A DNA stretch of 64,000 nt, from positions 8,874,501 to 8,938,500 of the forward strand of contig OU015568.1 in assembly GCA_907165135.1 (NCBI GenBank), written 5' to 3'. Numbering within the stretch: position 1 is the first letter of the stretch; each line of letters starts with the position of its first letter. The DNA is from Oikopleura dioica (Eukaryota > Chordata > Appendicularia > Copelata > Oikopleuridae). Shown piece by piece: positions 35,772 to 46,427 of the stretch. Position numbers and translations under genes: made by a program. Below the pieces are notes generated by a model. That model searched no databases. It saw only the letters and a list, made by a program, of their open reading frames with translations, and had not been told where the DNA came from.

Positions 35772-36672
35772 ATGACAGAGGAAAATGATGATGTCTTTGA
35801 TACGTCTTTTTCATTCGATAACAACACTCTTCAGGAGAAAAAGTGTAGGAAAGATTTTCACCTTGATTCTTTTTTATTTTCACAAAAATTGATCTTGGAT
35901 TGACAGGTTATTTAAGTTGTTCCAGCGGGTTATTTGAGCAGGCGACACTCTGAGCTTCTCGGTATCGCGGACGATAAAGAGATCAGCGCCAAAAAGGTTC
36001 AAAACTGGTTTCAGGTAAGGTATATCCTCTTATCCACAACTAAAGGAGAAAATAGGAAATCGGCAACGAAGCGATTCCAGAGAGAGTGACGACAAACAGA
36101 GCAAACTGGTTTCAACTTGGCTGGGCACAATCGGACGCTACTGACAATCTTATCCTTCTCAACTCTGATATCTCCAACAAGTACGTTCAAAAGGTCGTTA
36201 AAAAATGTAATCCCGGATTTTTGAAAGAAACTTTGCCTGTTTCTTGCAGCAAAAATTCATAGAAGCGAGCGTCTCCAGGGGAAAAAGCGATATATACATT
36301 GTTTCCAGCAAGGGGGATTTTTTCAACTTCACAAAAGTCTCCAACAGACAGCCTCTCAGGCGACTGAATTCGCTGCTGCATACGAAACACGAACATTTCC
36401 TCGTATTTTCGCAAGAAAGAGAAGCATTTGTAGTCAACTTTCCTGTGCATCTGGTGCAATCGGAATATCCAAAGATTGTCGAGGCCCTGCGAAGGATCGA
36501 TAGAATCTCGACCGTGAAAGATCTCTCAAACTATATCGAAGCCGAGAAAATCGCCACTAAAAAGCCTCCACCAGTTAGAAAGGGAAGTATACAAGTGATG
36601 CCAATGACAAATTCGACCGATGCTCCTGTCAAAACGATGAACAGACTTCAGGCAATGTTGTCAATTGAATAA
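35772..36672 (+). CDS. Unidentified protein with homeodomain-helix-3-like segments
   Basis: Proposed exons: 35772-35842, 35942-36014, 36056-36193 and 36250-36672 (TAA 36670-36672). The first three junctions agree in phase. The last needs a weak GTCGTT donor, because the stronger GTACGT at 36181 leads to an early stop. The second exon ends in KKVQNWFQ and the third contains NRANWFQ; both look like the recognition helix of homeodomains, but the first two helices are not evident. The long last exon (141 codons) is clearly coding (NFPVHLVQSEYPKIVEALRR) but unplaced. Function unknown. Confidence 0.5.
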
Positions 36673-36853
36673 ATATGGCAAAATTATATCGAAAAAGGGT
36701 AGAATTTTTGACAACTCTTGACAAGAATAGAAGAAATTCACGGATAACAATTTCTGCATCTTAGAACTCGAATATGTACTTTTAGAAAATATAATCTCTA
36801 ATAAACACCTTGGAGAAAACCCAGATAGATGGATTTTCATGTTGTTTGAATGA

Positions 36854-38799
36854 TTACACAAGTTTATTAGATTCTAGGTTATTAGATAAATAAAATGAAT
36901 GCAGATTTGAAAGCTGTTTTTGCAGAGCGGAAGTATATTCTGACAGGGCCGCGTGGAGCGTCTTCTGAAAAGTCGCACATTCCAGATCTGCGGTATCAGA
37001 AGAGAGAGCCCTAAAAAACTTGATGATCGAAAACATTGGTTGCTGTACCTAATAAAGTCTTTGTAATCTGGGGCAGCTTTGACAGCAAGAGCGAAGACAC
37101 CTTTCACGACCCAGCTGTGATGATTTGATAAGGTTACAGAATATGCTTTTTGCAGCGCCTAAAGATTTTATGAGTCCGACGTTTTCAGGACTAAACTGAC
37201 CGTAGTAAGATTTTTCTCTCCATTGACAATGTTTTCGAGGAAATGCGCGACGAACGAAAGCGCTCGTTTCAGCCACATGATTGCATCTGTAGCCGAGTTT
37301 GACACTTTCGTCGTTCCTGTCGATAGCTCGCTTCTGATTATGTCCTGGAGTGTTTCGAAGCTGTTTGCTTCGGAGTCGCACTTTTTCCGGATTTTGGTGA
37401 TGTTACCATTGATGTCCATTTTTACCGGAGCAAAGGCTTTTGAACCCAGCTTATCGAGAATTGGAAGCAAGTCACCTTAAAAATCACATGCTGATCCGCT
37501 ACTAATTTGTTCAAGCTACCTGCAGCTGAGAGAAAATGATCAACAGGAACTTCGAGCTCCTCGTTTCTATGAATCATCGAGATTTTGGCGAAGGAATGTT
37601 CGATCTCGTTGAAAAACATCTTTTCCACGACCAACGATTCTTCAACTTTCTCTTCGCTCTCTTCCTTGATTTCAGTCTCCACGACAGGAGTTTCAACAGG
37701 TAAGTCGTTGACACTGACTGATTCTTTCGATTCAATAGCTGGAGGGTTGAAATCTTCATTTGGAGATTCGAACTCAGGAGTCATCGAATCCTCGCTGACT
37801 TGAATGCAATTGCTCGATTTACTCAAATCGAGACTGAGCGTATCGGGTGTTTTCCTCCTTCCGAGAGGTTTGTGACTCGCAGTTTCGGACGTATCTGGCG
37901 TGTCAAGCTCGCTGATTGCACCATGAAAGCTGTGCAAGGAACGAGTGTCGTAACACGATGGGGAATCAGAACGATCTCGGAAGGTAAAAGTGACGTTGGA
38001 GCTGTTTGTACGACGGTGGGTTTTTAAGTTATCAGTTTTTCTAGGCAAATTGGGGCTCTGGAGTCCAGTCTAAACGTATTTTTAACGAGAGCACGACGAA
38101 AATAGCTAGCTTACAGGTAAAGAAGTGGTGCTTGGTGTTCTGCGAAATCCTTTTCGCTCGGATTTAGGCGACATGGGAGGACTGCTGATGCTGTTTTTTG
38201 CATCTTCAAAAAGTTTCATAGTATCGTTGAGCGTTTTCAGAAACGTATCGCAAGTGGCAGAGAGCATTTTTGTCTTTTCGTTAAGCGCTTGTGGATCTAT
38301 CTTTTCATCTTTCTCGACGTCGATAACGAGTGAATCTTGAAGATCGGTAGTCTGCTGCTTGAGGAGATCGCAGAAGAGTTTGAGCTCTGTGGATTTGCGG
38401 GTGACCTTTTCGCTTTTGTCACTCCGCTTGATGGTGGATTTGAGACCACCAATTTCGTTGGACTTTTGCTTTGTCGCCGCCAGGGCGATGATCCAAGATT
38501 GGCGTTCTTGCTCGTTCTGAGCGCGCACGGAAAAACGCTGCCCATTTCCAATGCTGATGTCGAAGCGTCTCGGATCTACCGGGTCAAGTTGTACATCGGC
38601 ACCAGAAATTCTAAAGCCAACTAAGTAATTATTCGCTCAAATTGCAGATGTCTTACCGAATGGCGGACTTGGCCCCATTGACGACTTCGTCCTCACTTTG
38701 ATAGTACGAAAGTATTCCATTTTCGAGCGAAAAGTATCTTGGCTGCCAACCGAGCCAGTAATTTGTCCATTTCTCTAAGATTCCTGCCTTGTCGAGCAT
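36854..38799 (-). CDS. PLEKHA8: PLEKHA8/FAPP2-like glycolipid transfer protein (PH + GLTP)
   Basis: Six exons: 38657-38799, 38115-38610, 37520-38069, 37201-37475, 37049-37158 and 36854-37010, with introns of 38-46 bp. The PH domain opens [18 protein letters not shown] and ends [13 protein letters not shown] helical segment ([26 protein letters not shown]) follows as in FAPP2, then a variable acidic linker. The GLTP domain is complete: [20 protein letters not shown] with the lipid-contact Asp and Asn of [16 protein letters not shown] with the Trp-Leu-Lys-Arg site, and [22 protein letters not shown]2 moves glucosylceramide at the Golgi under PI4P control. The start follows the GNL2 stop by about 100 bp with a tttatag acceptor between, consistent with one operon. 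Confidence 0.92.
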
Positions 38800-38902
38800 C
38801 TCATGTTCTATAAACGGCAATTATTTAGCATGATTTTATAGGGCTCGAATATATAAATATATTTCCAGAGGTTCGATTTTGTACAGAACAAAAAAGAAAA
38901 AA

Positions 38903-41385
38903 TCACTTCCTCATTTGGCCCTTTTTGTTTCCCTTCTTGAACTTGGCCTTCATTTCTTCCTGGACCTTCTTATCCTTGTTTTTGTTCTTCACATTCGCTT
39001 TCGTATAATAATTCTCTCCCTTGGTATCCTTTTCCTTTCTCTCTTTAGCTCTTCGCTCCTTCGCGGTGCCTTCCTTTTGAACCTACAAAAATTTGTTATT
39101 TGTGGAAGCGAAAAGAATTGTTTTACCTTTGGCCTAGGGAGTCCCACGCCAGGCAGTGTCTCTTCCTCTTCGTCGTCCTTGAATTTTTCATCGAGTTTTT
39201 TCTTTTGCGCGGCGGCTTTTCTCTCCTCTTTGTCAGCCTCGCGAGCGATTTTGCCCAAATCAACAGATTCCTCCATCTTTCTTTTACGAGCGGCATTTCG
39301 ATTAACAGCGTCTTGCCTTTGTAGAATACCTAAACAATATTTTGTGTAAACTGGAGTAAAGACAGTTCTTTATTACCCATCTTATTTGCTTTTCTCAGCT
39401 TGGCAAGTTTGGCCATAATTAGATCTTTTTCCGAAACTGGCCCGCTAGATGATTGAGGGATCTCTTCCTTGTCTTCATGAGCGTCTTCCTCTTCTTCTTC
39501 TGCTTCAGATTCGCCCTCATCGGCACCGTACTCTTCTGGGTCGTCCATGTTCTTCTCCTTGATTTCATCAAGTTCCTGTTCCACATTCAATTTTGCCTCG
39601 ATCTCCTTTCGCTTGTTGGAAATTTCCTCTCGTTGTTTCTTATCTGCCTCGCTTTCTGGCCGCTCTTTTTCTTTGATTTTCTCCTAGGAACGAGCAAATA
39701 TTTACTGATTTAGGAGCTATAATCCTACCTTTGTGACATAGTTAGGATCTGGTTGAGTCAAGTACGGAATCTTTCCGTATTGCCAGTCTCTGAGGACGGA
39801 TTTCGCGACAGAATGAACATCCGGTTCGCCTCCCTTGAGCAGTTTACCGCGCTTTCTAGCGATCATTTCGAGGAATTCAATTCCAGTCTCGTCCTTTTCC
39901 CAGCCAGTGATTTGATACAACTTGGCCAAGTGAACATGTTCAGCTCTTCGGAGAACCTCGGGAACATGAGAAGGAGGGTCCTCTATATTTTCAACTCGGC
40001 AGACGCCCCGGAGAACTAGTTCGGTTTCGTCATGCTGCTGACCGGAGTAGACAACACCAGGGCAATCAATGAGGAATACTTAAGTTGTCGTGAGTGATAT
40101 TTTTTTGTGGAGATTTCTTACCTCGCTTTGTGAGTGCAACGAACTGCCAGACTTTGGTCTCACCAGGAATAGGTGCAACGTTACAGACCTATAGAAAAGA
40201 TAAACGTAGATAGATAGAGTAGAAAGTCGATTCTCAAACACAAATGAGGCACTTACCTTCTTTTTCTTCATGGTGTTGATAACAGATGACTTTCCAACGT
40301 TTGGATAGCCGATGAAACCAACGGAGATAGATTTTTTGTCCTTGTGAAGAAGAGCAAACTGTCTGAGAAGCGAAATCAACGCACCCTTGCCGAAGGGATT
40401 TGTAATAGACGAGTGGAAGGCTAGATTATGATTAGATTCCATCAAATTCTGAAAAAAAAATCTACCTAAAGTTGGTCTTTCTTTGGTCAAAAGCTGAACC
40501 CATTTTCTCGTGACAGCGATAGGCTGCAGGTCGACTTTGTTGAGTAAAAAGACGAGATGCTTATGTGGCTTTTCCTTTTCGAGATATCTTTCGATGTGGT
40601 GACATCTGGTGCCTTGTGGATCTCGAGCATCAAGCACTTGAATGATGACATCTGAAGAGTCGAGGACTCGATACAACTCGCCCCAAATACGCTTGGACTG
40701 ACCAGCGTTCAACAATGGATTTCTTAACGAATCATGACTTCTGTTTTCAAGTTTTTTTTTACCTCTGATGGTCGAATGTTCCGTCACTTTCTCGAACAAG
40801 ATCTTGATCTCCTTCCATATCGTAGTTTTCTTCCTTTTCTGTGACTTTCTCGACAACTTGTTCCAAGCTTTCAAAACTCAAGTTGGGTCGTTTTCTCCGC
40901 CTGTTCTTTGAGAAAACCTCACTAAAGAACGGTTTAAACTGAATTTAAACTGACTCCTTTAGGTACCTGTAAGGCTCTGTGTCCAAAATATGGACTTTCT
41001 CCTTTCCCGCCATAGGTTTTGCATCCAACAAAGACAGTGGAAGCTTTGAAGTGCGCAGCACAACCTTGAAGGGATCTTTGACCGCGTTTCCAAGCTCTTT
41101 TTGGAACTTTTGGAGCGCTTCTTGTCCGATGACGCGAGTGTTGCCGAACCATTTTCTGTTCGGCTCAACTCGAGCGACTGCACCGGATTTTAGCTGGCTC
41201 TGGAACTCTGCGGGTTTTACAATTTTGCCGTCCCGATTTCGAATTGCTCGTCCACCAGATTTGTACATGTTCAGTCGGTTGATGGTGCCTCGAGATCGCA
41301 TTGAAGCATTTTTAACCGCTCGATCGGGATTCGAAGAGCCTTGGCCCTTCTTGATCCCCTCGATTCTTTTCTTGACACGAGCCAT
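38903..41385 (-). CDS. GNL2: Nucleolar GTP-binding protein 2 (ribosome assembly GTPase)
   Basis: Nine exons from ATG 41385 to TGA 38903-38905; introns fall at 40922-40966, 40723-40762, 40421-40466, 40189-40256, 40079-40121, 39684-39728, 39330-39376 and 39083-39126. The N-terminus ([19 protein letters not shown]) is the NOG2-specific domain. The GTPase motifs are circularly permuted as in the YlqF/NOG2 class: DARDP, then NKVDL (G4), then GYPNVGKSS (G1) and DCPG (G3). The C-terminus is Lys/Glu-rich. NOG2 assembles the 60S subunit in the nucleolus. The ATG sits right after a 3' splice site (aaatcag|AATGG), typical of trans-spliced starts here. Confidence 0.95.
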
Positions 41386-41410
41386 TCTGATTTGATGGAA
41401 GGATGCAATT

Positions 41411-41871
41411 AGCCTGGGTCTCAGACCCAGGATTCATTTCAAAAGTGACGCCTGGGTCTCAGACCCAGGATACCCCCTCAGAAGTGACGCCTGGGTCCAA
41501 AACTTAGGAAATGAGCGTTATTAGAAGAAAAAAACAATTTCCTCCTATAAATGATTGATAAGCAGTCTAGTATCTAATAATAATTAAGGTTAGTGTTAGG
41601 GGGCACCTGCAAAAATGACGGAACAAACTCACATGAGGGGGATAGGCTAGGGTTAGTTAGGGTTACTGAAGGTAACCCTAAGTAACCCTAGACTAGACCC
41701 CGGCTTTTTAGGACCTAAGGGGCGGAGCCCCGTGGTAAGGGGCAAATAGATCTGAGAATTTTCAGAGAATCAATCGAAGAAGTCTGCCTAAAATGCCCAT
41801 TTTTAAATAAATCCTTGGAATTGGACCCAGGCGTCACTTCTGAGGGGTATCCTGGGTCTGAGACCCAGGCT
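41411..41871. mobile_element. 461-bp palindromic element with AATT target duplication
   Basis: Starts AGCCTGGGTCTCAGACCC and ends with its complement at 41871. AATT lies on each side (41407-41410 and 41872-41875). The left arm carries an extra 40-bp tandem unit, so CCTGGGTCTCAGACCCAGG occurs twice there. The centre has a smaller inverted pair built on TAGGGTTA/TAACCCTA at about 41650-41695. No ORF. It separates KAT6 from GNL2. Confidence 0.8.
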
Positions 41872-42106
41872 AATTGTATACTTCCGATTTGATAGAATGC
41901 GAATAACGATAAATATTAAAGTATGGATCTGGCAGTCATGTGAGATATTTAAAGATAGCAATTTTGTTGGTAAAGTATGAATTAACGGGGCTGTTAATGA
42001 CAAGTGGTAGTTGGTGCGTAATGATTTTGAAAATAATTTTTCTAAGTTCAGTAAGTTGGAAAATAATGGAAAACAGAAAATTGAGATGGAATTTTGTGAA
42101 AGAGCT

Positions 42107-45100
42107 TTAGTCGGAGTCGTCAGCGTGAAGATCCTTCGATCGGCGGGACAAGCGGCGGCGGGGAAGAGTTGCAGAAGTATGAAAGGAAGGATCTGAAGTT
42201 TTTGAATAATTTTTGATTTCGTTTGGTTTTTATCTGGTACCTCTCGAATTCGAATCATCATCGAATGCGTTGAAGGTGTCCCTAGACTCCTCATCGTCAG
42301 TGATTTTGCTCGAGGAAGTCGCTGAGGACTTTCTTGATCCTTTTGGCTCATCTTCGCTTTCACTAGAAAAAGAGTTAAGTGCCCTTTCTGTGAGAGAGAA
42401 ATTTACCTTGTAGCTTTCCTTGTTTTCCGCTTCTTTGTATTCCAATCGTAATCCCTCGTCCGCCGTTTTCTCTTTTTCTTGTTGATTTTCGGCGTCTGAT
42501 CCGGGTTGCTCGATTGGGCAGATTCCTCTGCTTTCAATTGCTCCAATACTGACTTTTTCTTGTCCTCTTGATCATCGTCTTTTTCTTGCTCTTCCGGAAC
42601 ATCGCTTAATTCTTTCTTCTCCTCATCCTCTGAATTTTCTTCTTCTATGACGGAAATTCCTAGAGGGGTCCATTTCAACGCTTCGTCGCACAATCGAGGC
42701 CTATTGGATTTGGCTTCTTTAGCTTTGTGCTCGTCGATGAGATCTTGTCGCGAGTGAATTTTCCATTTCCTCGTCTTTGGATCACGCTCAAGCATGCCCA
42801 GCCGCTGGAGAGTTGATGCAATATCGTGTGGACTCATTCCGGTTGAGTCTGCAATCGTAACGACCGAGAGGGTTGAGGAGTCAAAGTTTGACATGTATTC
42901 TAGCACAACGGATTTCCAGTACGCGTGGTAACTCACTCGCCCCAGGTCGGAAAGCGGCTTCTCGGGAGAACCATGCTGTCCTTCTTTTCTGGAGAGAAGA
43001 TAAGAAAAGTCAATCAGAAACCTGCCATATCCAGATCGCTGGTATTGTGGAAGAGTCATGATGCAGGAAACATTATACCTCTGCTGACAGGCCTTTTCCT
43101 TTGAGAAATAACCAACAAGATGACATCCAGTTTCATCGTTCTTCGTCAACACGTAAAACAGAAAAGGTTCAACATCGTAGTAAAGCGTTTTGTGGTCGAG
43201 AAAGAGCTTGACAAGGAGACACAAGTTCTGGCAATAAAACTTAGCGGCATTCCCGTCTACTTCGAAAACTGAGAGACCTTCGTGTCTGTAAATTTCTTTC
43301 CCCGGTGGGTGGAATTCTTTGCACTGCGTGCGATGCCGCTCGGCTACTTTTTTACTCTTCATATATTTCAAGCAGAACTCGCATAGATACAGTTTATTTA
43401 ACCTCGCATATTCGACTGGGTACGGACTTGAATACCACGTGACAATATCATACTGCGCAAACTGAATTCTCGCGGGGCATCGTTTCGTCAGTAAATCTTC
43501 CTCGGCCACCATTTCGCCCATTTGAGCCATTGCTTGACATCGTACTTGTCGGTAGAGTCGCTGATCCGCAGCGGTAATCATTGGTCTGTAAGGACGTTCT
43601 TGAGGATCTAAGGCTGCTTTTCGCTGTTTTTGTTCTTTCACGTGACCTTGAGCTGTTCTCGTTTTTCTTCCTTCCGGGCTCGGAGTAAAGTATTTGCTCA
43701 TTGCGTCGTGGAGGCCCTTTTCTACACCTTTTGGCTCTTCTGTCGTCTCTGAAATCACCTCAGATTTGATCATCGAAGGTCTTCGGACGCTATGAGTACT
43801 CTTGGCGAACTTTTTCGGCTTGAAATCCTTGTGCTCCGAGCAGTTGAGATATTTCATCTTTTTGCTGGGCCCGACTTTTTCGCATTTCCAATGAGCTGCT
43901 GCATCACATTGCGAGCAAACCGACCCACTGTACGGGCCTGTTTCGCCTTCAACCGGGTCGTTACAGATTCTACAAAGTTTACATTCGTCGCAATCCCAAG
44001 AATTTTTGTAGCACCAGCTAGCGCATTCTGGCGTCATACGGATGCATGAAGGATGGAAAGAGCTGCCACAGGATCGGCAGGAAATCAGATACTCCATCTT
44101 TGCTTTTAGGTTGTATCGAGCGGTGCCGTAGCAATTGAGGCAAATTGGCATTGGTGGAGCTGCTTTAGTTTGGGATCGAAAGAACGTTTATTATTGAAAT
44201 AGATGGTTAAAACTTAAACTTGTCTCCATCCCGACCTTGAGAGTTCTCTTCACTCTCCTCTTCATCTTCAGAATCATCGCTTCCGAGCTCGATCCTGTGA
44301 AACTTGTTGGAATCATGGCTCGTTCTTACAAGCAAATTCGCAGTAACTCCCCTCCCGATCGCCAGCCTCAATTGGCTCTTGAATTCACCGAGTTCGACTC
44401 CCTCGAGCCAGAAATTCTGTTGAATGTACTTGTCAATAGCACTGATGGTTGTTCCGTGCTGGTTTTCCTCTTTCATTCGTCGGATGATATTGCGCAGGAG
44501 TTTGATGTAGCAGCGGAAGTGGATGACGTCTGGATCGGTCGTGTCCCAATTCCGTTTACTTAGAAGGGTGATTTCGGGCTTTTTCTCAGCGACAGATTTT
44601 TGAGGAGAGCGAGGTAGCGTTTTTGGATCGCCTTGGCGTTCGATGAAGTACTCAACTAAACACAATGATAGAATAGATAAGCACGTATGATAGTTTACCA
44701 TTGGCAGGATCGATTTTTGGAATAACTTGATCGTCGTCGAACCTGGAGTCCACAAAGATTTGAACATCTTCATCACTGAATTTTCCATTTAGTAAAAAGA
44801 AAGATTTTTATTTATCGTAAAATTGGATCTTAATCAGCAATGATAGATTTGTGACAGCTGGGTATCTCTAGTCAATAGTCCCATGCTGAGCACGCACGCC
44901 TGAGAATATAGCGCCCTCATTTGGATCATGGTACAGATATATACGCTAGTCACTAAATTTCACCAATCCATTATATTAGAACGATGAATTAAAAGGAGTA
45001 AAATGTAAACGGCACATCCATCATTAGTTACTGTTGTTGTTGGACTCTTTCTTACTAATAATACTGATAATAAACTGAAAAATACAACTCACATTGAAGC

Positions 45101-45585
45101 ATCTGAGTCCTCTCCCTCTGATGAATCTTGTCCATTTTCCTCTTTATACTCCTGCTTTTTCGGCGTTACTTTCACCCACTCAGTTATAGACCGATTTTTG
45201 CTATTATCCGCCAAAGATTGCTTTTTCGCAGGTCGTCCTTTTTTCTTTGGCGTTTTCAGCTGCACGGACCCGGCCGAGTCCGATGACGATTTTCTCCCGT
45301 CGTCTTTCTTTGGGAAAAATGTAAAATTACCGCGTTTCTCTTCTCCCTCGATAATATCGGCGTCCCACATGGATTCTAGTCTGATTTTGAACTCATCCTT
45401 CGTCATATCTTCGAGTTCATCTTTCAGTGAAATGTACAGTCTTTCTGTCGTCGCTTTCTTTAGTTTTCTAAGCGCTTTTTGCACCTAATGTACCGTTAAA
45501 ATCAAATTTGAAAAGAACTTTTTACCTGTTCTCCAAAAATATCGTCAGGTATTAGTGATGTTCTACGAGGCCTACTTTTACCCAT
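42107..45585 (-). CDS. KAT6: MYST histone acetyltransferase, KAT6 (MOZ/MORF/Enok) type
   Basis: Exons: 45526-45585, 45093-45484, 44699-44775, 44236-44655, 42407-44162, 42241-42362 and 42107-42192. Two N-terminal winged-helix (NEMM/H15-like) regions ([27 protein letters not shown]…[11 protein letters not shown]) precede a double PHD finger opening [10 protein letters not shown]. The KAT6 landmark [12 protein letters not shown] follows, then the MYST domain: C2HC finger ([10 protein letters not shown]), autoacetylated Lys in [11 protein letters not shown], acetyl-CoA loop QRSGYG and catalytic Glu in [13 protein letters not shown]6 acetylates H3K9, K14 and K23. Joining 44236 to 44162 uses a weak GTCGGG donor but gives [10 protein letters not shown] as in KAT6; the alternative is two trans-spliced genes. 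The protein (about 960 residues) lacks the long Ser/Met-rich vertebrate tail. Confidence 0.88.
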
Positions 45586-45660
45586 TCTAAGATAGAGAAA
45601 AAATAGCTTTTGTTGGAATCTGGTTATTTATTTTTGAAGCAAGAATAAGAACTGGACAGG

Positions 45661-45792
45661 TTATTTCTTAGAAGCAAATTTGTTCTTTACTCCTCGCCAA
45701 GCAGCACCAAATAGTCCGACATCATCATCTTTCAAATGGGTTGAAAATTGAAAGCAAATAGGTATATTTTGACGAGATATCTTGCTAGGCAT
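45661..45792 (-). CDS. Small unidentified ORF between J-protein and KAT6
   Basis: 43 residues, ATG 45790-45792 and TAA 45661-45663, starting only 10 bp after the J-protein stop on the same strand. The sequence is basic at the end (FGAAWRGVKNKFASKK) and has no signal peptide or membrane segment. It could be a tiny operon member, or untranslated 3' sequence of the J-protein mRNA. Confidence 0.35.
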   Translation of the reverse strand: MPSKISRQNIPICFQFSTHLKDDDVGLFGAAWRGVKNKFASKK

Positions 45793-45802
45793 CCAATAAT
45801 GT

Positions 45803-46342
45803 TCAACCAATTCCTATAACTTCTTTCCCATATCTTCTATTGAAATCAAGATTTTGATATTGTCTCTCCGGCCCTCTGAAACCATCCTTTCCTAAATCCG
45901 TTCGAATTTGTGAAACGCCGCCAAAAGCTCTTTGTTTGTATCCCTTATCAATATTATTTTCGATAATGCTGTCCCCAAATCTGAGCCGATCAGGGTCCCA
46001 TTCGTTCGCAGTCGGATTACTGAACCAGTTCGTGCTTGGGCGCTCTTGTCGTTTTTCCCGCTCTTCTTGACGCTCTTGTTCCATTTTTTGTTTCGTTTCA
46101 AACTGCTGATGCTCTTCCCAGTTCATGATTTTATCGTAAGCGGCTTGCAGGTTTTGGAATTCTTGCGCTTTGACTGGATCGTCGGGGAAAATGTCTGGAT
46201 GGCACTTCATGCATTTTCGCAGGTACTCGGTGTGGATTTGTTTCTTGGACATATTTCGCGAAACACCAAGGATTTTAAACGGATCAGTGGCATAACGCCG
46301 AATGCTGATTTTTAAACCGCCGTTTCGGATTATCCGATTCAT
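45803..46342 (-). CDS. J-domain protein, probably mitochondrial
   Basis: Single-exon ORF of about 179 residues from ATG 46340-46342, which follows a 3' splice site (gcttttag) about 20 bp upstream. The first 20 residues are Arg-rich and free of acidic residues (RIIRNGGLKISIRRYA), like a mitochondrial presequence. The J domain follows with the invariant HPD motif (KCHPD), a helix II/III pattern and a charged extension (EERQEEREKRQ). The C-terminal third is Arg/Gly/Asn-rich and unplaced. J-proteins stimulate Hsp70 ATPase. It is similar in plan to DNAJC30, but the name is not secure. Confidence 0.75.
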   Translation of the reverse strand: MNRIIRNGGLKISIRRYATDPFKILGVSRNMSKKQIHTEYLRKCMKCHPDIFPDDPVKAQEFQNLQAAYDKIMNWEEHQQFETKQKMEQERQEEREKRQERPSTNWFSNPTANEWDPDRLRFGDSIIENNIDKGYKQRAFGGVSQIRTDLGKDGFRGPERQYQNLDFNRRYGKEVIGIG

Positions 46343-46427
46343 GAACGATTTTACTTTTTCTAAAAGCAAAAACATCAGCTTCGTGCTGCTTTTCAATATT
46401 GCACTTTATTCTTCTATAGAAAAGGGA

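Noticed and set aside
40080-40874. Single 264-residue ORF over the GNL2 GTPase region.
   Set aside because: It reads through introns at 40189-40256, 40421-40466 and 40723-40762. Splicing these out gives the conserved GNL2 sequence instead.
41640-41700. Telomeric repeat insertion (TAGGGTTA units).
   Set aside because: Only two or three imperfect units arranged as an inverted pair inside a palindromic element, not a tandem telomere array.
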